A stretch of 45,002 nucleotides of DNA. Source: an uncultured Planctomycetota bacterium. GTDB lineage: Bacteria > Planctomycetota > UBA1135 > GCA-002686595. Every line of letters begins with the position of its first letter. Within the stretch, counting starts at the first letter, position 1. Positions 41,244 through 45,002 of this stretch are shown piece after piece. Under the pieces are notes generated by a model. It saw only the letters and a program-made list of their open reading frames with translations, was not told the DNA's origin and ran no database searches. The DNA lies in NCBI GenBank assembly GCA_903892045.1, contig CAITGX010000144.1, positions 1 through 45,002 of the forward strand. The letters are read 5' to 3'. A program made the translations under genes and the position numbers.

Positions 41244-44200
41244 CTACAGGCGCGCGAGCCGCATGCGGCCCTTGCCGAGCAGGCGGTCGACTTGCTCCGC
41301 GAGCTCCGCGGAGATGCGCACGTGGCAGTCCGCGGCGGTGCGCACGCGACGGATCGCGCCATCGGTGCCGCGCACCTGCAGATACACCGGGCGTCGTCCC
41401 ACGTGCCGGCGGAGCGTGTCCCGCAGCGGCACGAGCAGGTCCTTGTCCTCGGGCTCGACGTGCACGATCACGCCGCCCTCGAAGCGCGCCAGCGCTTCCT
41501 CAACGGTCAGCACATCGCTGAGCAGCAGGCCGGGTTCCTCGGCGCGCTCTTCGACCTTGCCACGCACGATCACCACGGTGTCCTCGACCAGCTTGCCCTT
41601 GTACTGCTCGTAGGCCTTGGGGAAGACGGTCACGTTGACGCCGCCGTCGAGGTCCTCGAGGCGCATGCGCGCCATCTTCTGGCCGGCGAGCTTGCCGTTC
41701 TTGACCACGGTGACGGCCAGCGAGACCACGAGGCCCGCGATCTGGATCTCGGTCTCCGGCGAGCGTTCGCCGAGCTGGGCGGTGGTGCAGGTGGAGAGCA
41801 TCGCGAACAGGCCAGCGCGCTCCTCGAGCGGGTGGCCGGAGAGGTAGAAACCGAGTGCCTCGCGCTCCGCCTTGAGGGTGTCACTCTTCGACCACGCCTT
41901 CGAGTCATCGATGCCATCGCCCGTGCTCGGGGCTGCGCTCGCGCGCGCGGCCGGGGCTGGGCCGCCGAAGAGCGAGCCTTGGCCCGAGCGTCGGTCCGCG
42001 GCCGCGCGCTGGGCCTCGGTCATCGCGACGTCGAGCGACGCCAGCACGGCGCCGCGGTTGTGTCCCGTGAAGTCGAAGCCACCGGCCTTGATCAGCGTCT
42101 CCCAGCACAGCTTGGGCACTTCCGCGGGGTCGCACTCGCGGCAGAGCTCGTGCAGCGACAGGTTCGCGCGCCGTCCCTCGAGCCGTCCGCGCGTGTCGAG
42201 CAGCGCCGTGATCGCCCGCTCGCCGGTGCCCTTGATGGCGCCGAGCCCGTAGCGAATCGAGCTGTCCTCCGGGACGAAGTGCCAGCGCGAGTGGCGCAGG
42301 TCGGGCGGCAGCACGGGCACGCGCGCGCGCTTGGCGTCGTCGATCAGCGCCTTGACCTTGTCCGAGGACTCCATTTCGCAGGCCATGTTGGCCGCGAGGA
42401 ACTCGACGCGGTGGTTCGCCTTGAGATACGCGGTCTGGTAGGTGATCAGCGCGTAGGCGGTCGAGTGCGACTTGTTGAAGCCGTAGCCACCGAACTTGAC
42501 GATGTTGTCCCACAGCTCGCGCGCGTCTGCCTCGGGGCAGCCGTTCTTGACGGCGCCGGCGACGAACTGCGCGGCGAACTTCTCCATGATCTCGGGCTTC
42601 TTCTTGCCCATCGCCTTGCGCAGGTTGTCGGCTTCGTTGAGCGAGAAGCCGCCGAGCGCGCTCGAGATGAGCATGACCTGCTCCTGGTACACGATGCACC
42701 CGTAGGTGTCGCGCAGGATCGGCTCGACCGAGGCGTGGGGGTAGCTGACCTGCTCCTCGCCGTGCTTGCGGCGCGTGAACATCGAGTCCATGCCCGACTC
42801 GAGCGGGCCGGGGCGGTACAGCGCGAGGACGGCGATCAGGTCCTCGAAGCGGTCGGGCTTGATGCGCGCGAGCAGCTTGCGCATGCCCTCGGATTCGAGC
42901 TGGAACACGGCGAGCGTGTCGCCGGCGGTCAGCATCTGGTAGGTGCGCGGATCGTCGGGCAGGTTGTCGAGGTCGGGCGGCGTGACTCCGCGCGCGCGCA
43001 GGTACTCGAGCGTGCGCTCGAGGATCGTCAGCGTGCGCAGGCCGAGGTAGTCCATCTTGAGCAGCCCGAGCTCCTCGAGCTGCGGCGCCGGCCACTGCGT
43101 GACGACGTCCGTGTCGTGCCGTGCGAGCGGCACGTAGTCCATGATCGGCCGGTCCGCGATCACCACGCCCGCGGCGTGGGTCGAGATGTGGCGCGCCATG
43201 CCCTCGAGCTTGGTCGAGAACTCGAACACCTCCGCGAACTGCGGGCTCTCGTTCTTGATCGCGATCAGCTCGGGATCCTTCTCGAGTGCCTCCGCGAGCG
43301 AGGGCGCGTTGGGGCCCGCCTGGATCTTCTTCGCGATGCGGTCGATGTCCTTGAGCGGCACGTCGAGCACGCGCCCGACGTCGCGCACCACGGTGCGCGA
43401 GGCCATCGTTCCGAAGGTGACGATCTGTGCGACGTTCTCGTCGCCGTAGCGCCGCCGCGTGTAGGCGAGGACCTTCTCGCGGCCCTCCTTGCAGAAGTCG
43501 ATGTCGATATCGGGCATCGACACGCGCGCGCTGTTCAGGAAGCGCTCGAACAGCAGGTCGTACTTGAGCGGCTCGACCTTCGTGATGCCGAGCACGTAGG
43601 CGACCATCGCGCCCGCCGCGGAGCCGCGGCCGGGGCCGACGGGCACGCCGTTCTCGCGCGCCCAGCGGATCAGGTCCCACACGATCAGGAAGTACGAGAC
43701 GAAGCCCATCTGGCGGATGACCTTCTTCTCGTACTCGAGCCGCTCGCGCGCCTTGGCGTTCTCGCCTCCGTACAGGCGCCGCAGGCCCTCGTCGCACAGC
43801 CGGTCGAAGAGCTCGTCGGGGCTCTCGCCGGTGTCCGAGCGGAACACGGGCACGTGGTACTTGCCCATCTCGATCGTGAGGTCGACCTGCGCGGCCACGT
43901 CCATGGTCGCCTTCAGGGCCTCGGGCATGTCGCGGAAGATCTCGCCCATCTCCGCGCGATTGCGGAAGAACAGCGAGTCCGTGTCGAAGCGGAAGCGCTT
44001 CTCGTCCGAGCGCTTGGCGCCCGTGTTGATGCACAGGAGCACGTCCTGCGCGTTGCAGTCCTCGTGGCGCAGGTAGTGGATGTCGTTGGTGGCGACGATC
44101 GGGATCGCCGTGCGCTGGTGCAGGCGCCACAGGGCCTCGTTGGCCTTGTCCTGGATGTCGATGCCGTTGCGCTGCAGCTCGAGCCAGAAGTGCTCGGGGC

Positions 44201-44705
44201 CGAACAGGTCGCGGAACTCGGTCGCGACTTCCTCGGCCTTCTTCTCGTCGCCGCGCAGGAACAGCTGGTTCACCTCACCCGCGAGGCAGCCCGAGAGGCA
44301 CGAGATGCCGGCCGCGTGGCGTGAGAGGAACTCCTTGTCGATGCGCGGGCGCGTGTGGAGGCCGTTGATGTAGGCCTCGGAGCACAGCTTGAGCAGGTTG
44401 CGGTAGCCCTCGTGGTTGCGCGCGAGCAGCGTGAGGTGGTGGTAGCCGTTCTCGTTCTTGTTGTGCGGCTGCAGGCGCGAGCGCTTGGCGATGTAGACCT
44501 CGCAGCCGAGCAGCGGCTTGATCTTCTGCGCGCGCGCCTTCTGGTACAGCTCGATCGCGCCGAACATGTTGCCGTGGTCGGTCAGCGCGATCGCGCCCTG
44601 TCCGTCGGCCACGCAGGCCTTGACGAGGTCCTCGATGCGATTGGCGCCGTCGAGCAGCGAGTACTCGCTGTGCACGTGCAGGTGGACGAAATCCGGTGCC
44701 GACAT
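41244..44705 (-). CDS. dnaE: DNA polymerase III alpha subunit
   Basis: The 1153-residue replicative polymerase has an N-terminal PHP domain (FVHLHVHSEYSLLDGANRIEDL, DHGNMFG). The Pol3 core follows: PVGPGRGSAAGAMVAYVLGIT, the catalytic MPDIDIDFCKEGREKVL (two of the three Asp) and the KMDYLGLRTLTILE region. The helix-hairpin-helix part contains GFSLNEADNLRKAMGKKK. A QGSLF peptide near residue 930 fits the beta-clamp-binding motif. The OB fold (EIQIAGLVVSLAVTVVKNGKLAGQKMARMRLEDLDG) follows. ATG 44705 (M-S-A-P-D-F-V-H-L-H) is preferred over an in-frame start 26 codons upstream because it leaves the normal short N-terminus. It is transcribed away from the argF-like gene's terminator. Confidence 0.97.
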   Translation of the reverse strand: MSAPDFVHLHVHSEYSLLDGANRIEDLVKACVADGQGAIALTDHGNMFGAIELYQKARAQKIKPLLGCEVYIAKRSRLQPHNKNENGYHHLTLLARNHEGYRNLLKLCSEAYINGLHTRPRIDKEFLSRHAAGISCLSGCLAGEVNQLFLRGDEKKAEEVATEFRDLFGPEHFWLELQRNGIDIQDKANEALWRLHQRTAIPIVATNDIHYLRHEDCNAQDVLLCINTGAKRSDEKRFRFDTDSLFFRNRAEMGEIFRDMPEALKATMDVAAQVDLTIEMGKYHVPVFRSDTGESPDELFDRLCDEGLRRLYGGENAKARERLEYEKKVIRQMGFVSYFLIVWDLIRWARENGVPVGPGRGSAAGAMVAYVLGITKVEPLKYDLLFERFLNSARVSMPDIDIDFCKEGREKVLAYTRRRYGDENVAQIVTFGTMASRTVVRDVGRVLDVPLKDIDRIAKKIQAGPNAPSLAEALEKDPELIAIKNESPQFAEVFEFSTKLEGMARHISTHAAGVVIADRPIMDYVPLARHDTDVVTQWPAPQLEELGLLKMDYLGLRTLTILERTLEYLRARGVTPPDLDNLPDDPRTYQMLTAGDTLAVFQLESEGMRKLLARIKPDRFEDLIAVLALYRPGPLESGMDSMFTRRKHGEEQVSYPHASVEPILRDTYGCIVYQEQVMLISSALGGFSLNEADNLRKAMGKKKPEIMEKFAAQFVAGAVKNGCPEADARELWDNIVKFGGYGFNKSHSTAYALITYQTAYLKANHRVEFLAANMACEMESSDKVKALIDDAKRARVPVLPPDLRHSRWHFVPEDSSIRYGLGAIKGTGERAITALLDTRGRLEGRRANLSLHELCRECDPAEVPKLCWETLIKAGGFDFTGHNRGAVLASLDVAMTEAQRAAADRRSGQGSLFGGPAPAARASAAPSTGDGIDDSKAWSKSDTLKAEREALGFYLSGHPLEERAGLFAMLSTCTTAQLGERSPETEIQIAGLVVSLAVTVVKNGKLAGQKMARMRLEDLDGGVNVTVFPKAYEQYKGKLVEDTVVIVRGKVEERAEEPGLLLSDVLTVEEALARFEGGVIVHVEPEDKDLLVPLRDTLRRHVGRRPVYLQVRGTDGAIRRVRTAADCHVRISAELAEQVDRLLGKGRMRLARL

Positions 44706-44790
44706 GGGGTGCTCCGCGCGCGGTTGGGAACGCGGCCAAGGGTAGCGCCGGTGCGGCGCGCCGTCGCGGCGAGGACCGCTCAAAAAGGCC

Positions 44791-44833
44791 TGAAAATGCA
44801 GCGCGGCGAGCCGTGGGCGGCCCGCCGCGCTGC
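44791..44833 (-). terminator. Intrinsic terminator of the carbamoyltransferase gene
   Basis: On the minus strand an 11-bp stem (44833-44823 with 44808-44798) is followed by ATTTT (44797-44793), with a further T5 at 44786-44782. It lies just beyond the carbamoyltransferase stop and before dnaE. Confidence 0.75.
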
Positions 44834-44857
44834 TGGGGGACGACGCTGGCGCCGGGA

Positions 44858-45002
44858 CTAGGCGCCGAGCAGGTTCTGCAGCACGGCCTTCTGCGAGTGC
44901 AGTCGGTTCTCAGCTTGCTGCACGACGAGGCTGCGCGGGCCGTCGAGCACCGCGTCCATGACCTCGAGGTTGCGTCGCACGGGCATGGCGTGCATCAGCT
45001 TC
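44858..45002 (-). CDS. C-terminus of an acetyl/succinylornithine-type carbamoyltransferase (partial)
   Basis: Only the last 48 residues are in the window: KLMHAMPVRRNLEVMDAVLDGPRSLVVQQAENRLHSQKAVLQNLLGA. The P-V-R-R-N after the His (ordinary ornithine carbamoyltransferases continue HCLPAFH) and the A-E-N-R-x-H-x-Q helix are typical of the N-acetylornithine / N-succinylornithine transcarbamylase branch of arginine synthesis. The usual HCLP motif reads HAMP here, so the Cys is replaced by Ala. The call is limited by the small visible part. Confidence 0.75.
   Translation of the reverse strand, partial: KLMHAMPVRRNLEVMDAVLDGPRSLVVQQAENRLHSQKAVLQNLLGA

Overview
The window is a high-GC (roughly two-thirds G+C by eye) bacterial chromosome segment dominated by the core information-processing loci. 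Its EF-Tu has an unusual switch I (KGGTVR...KTVTIA in place of the usual PEE-(K/R)-x-RGITI), which I remember from Planctomycetota. Together with the missing L30 gene, the divergent second-type EF-G and the base composition this suggests a planctomycete-like organism. That is an inference; no 16S gene is present. No mobile elements, CRISPR arrays or signs of recent transfer are visible.

Layout. (1) 1-7.7 kb, a mixed 'edge': the 3' end of an unrecognised gene, a TPR-type lipoprotein with an apparent CTG start, dtd, an HU-family protein with a proline-rich tail, a cystathionine gamma-synthase/lyase on the minus strand, a MutS2 without an Smr domain, a pseudo-receiver protein and aroC. (2) 7.8-10.2 kb: tRNA-Thr(UGU), tRNA-Tyr(GUA), tRNA-Gly(UCC), tRNA-Thr(GGU), then tuf. 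This is the same order as thrU-tyrU-glyT-thrT-tufB of E. coli, but the spacers are long and full of strong hairpins. (3) 10.4-22.4 kb: rpmG, secE, nusG, rplK, rplA, rplJ, rplL, rpoB, rpoC. (4) 22.6-26.2 kb, a modified str operon: rpsL, rpsG, a protein that looks like a bacterial member of the Tsr3/DUF367 rRNA aminocarboxypropyltransferase family, and an EF-G-like GTPase whose domain IV resembles the recycling-type EF-G2 rather than the translocase. (5) 26.3-41.2 kb: the S10, spc and alpha clusters fused end to end (rpsJ to rplQ, including secY, adk, infA, rpmJ and rpoA), with rpmD missing and a structured 316-nt gap between rpsJ and rplC. A strong intrinsic terminator closes the block at 41.18 kb. 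(6) 41.2-45 kb, minus strand: dnaE and the 3' end of an acetylornithine/succinylornithine-type carbamoyltransferase, with an intrinsic terminator between them.

How it works together: between 7.8 and 41.2 kb the window encodes EF-Tu, the core RNA polymerase subunits, most large operonic ribosomal proteins, the SecY/SecE translocon and IF-1. Five promoter candidates of the TTGAC(N)/TANNNT kind precede the HU gene, the pseudo-receiver gene, the tRNA cluster, rpsL and rpsJ. Stem-loops sit at the usual control points (rplJ-rplL, rplL-rpoB, rpoC-rpsL, rpsJ-rplC, after tuf).

The most novel item is the Tsr3-like protein placed between S7 and the EF-G-like factor. It suggests that this lineage makes an archaeal/eukaryotic-style 16S rRNA modification as part of its str operon. 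The natural Arg in S12 at the streptomycin-resistance position, the EF-Tu switch I variant and the apparent attenuator between rpsJ and rplC are also worth checking.
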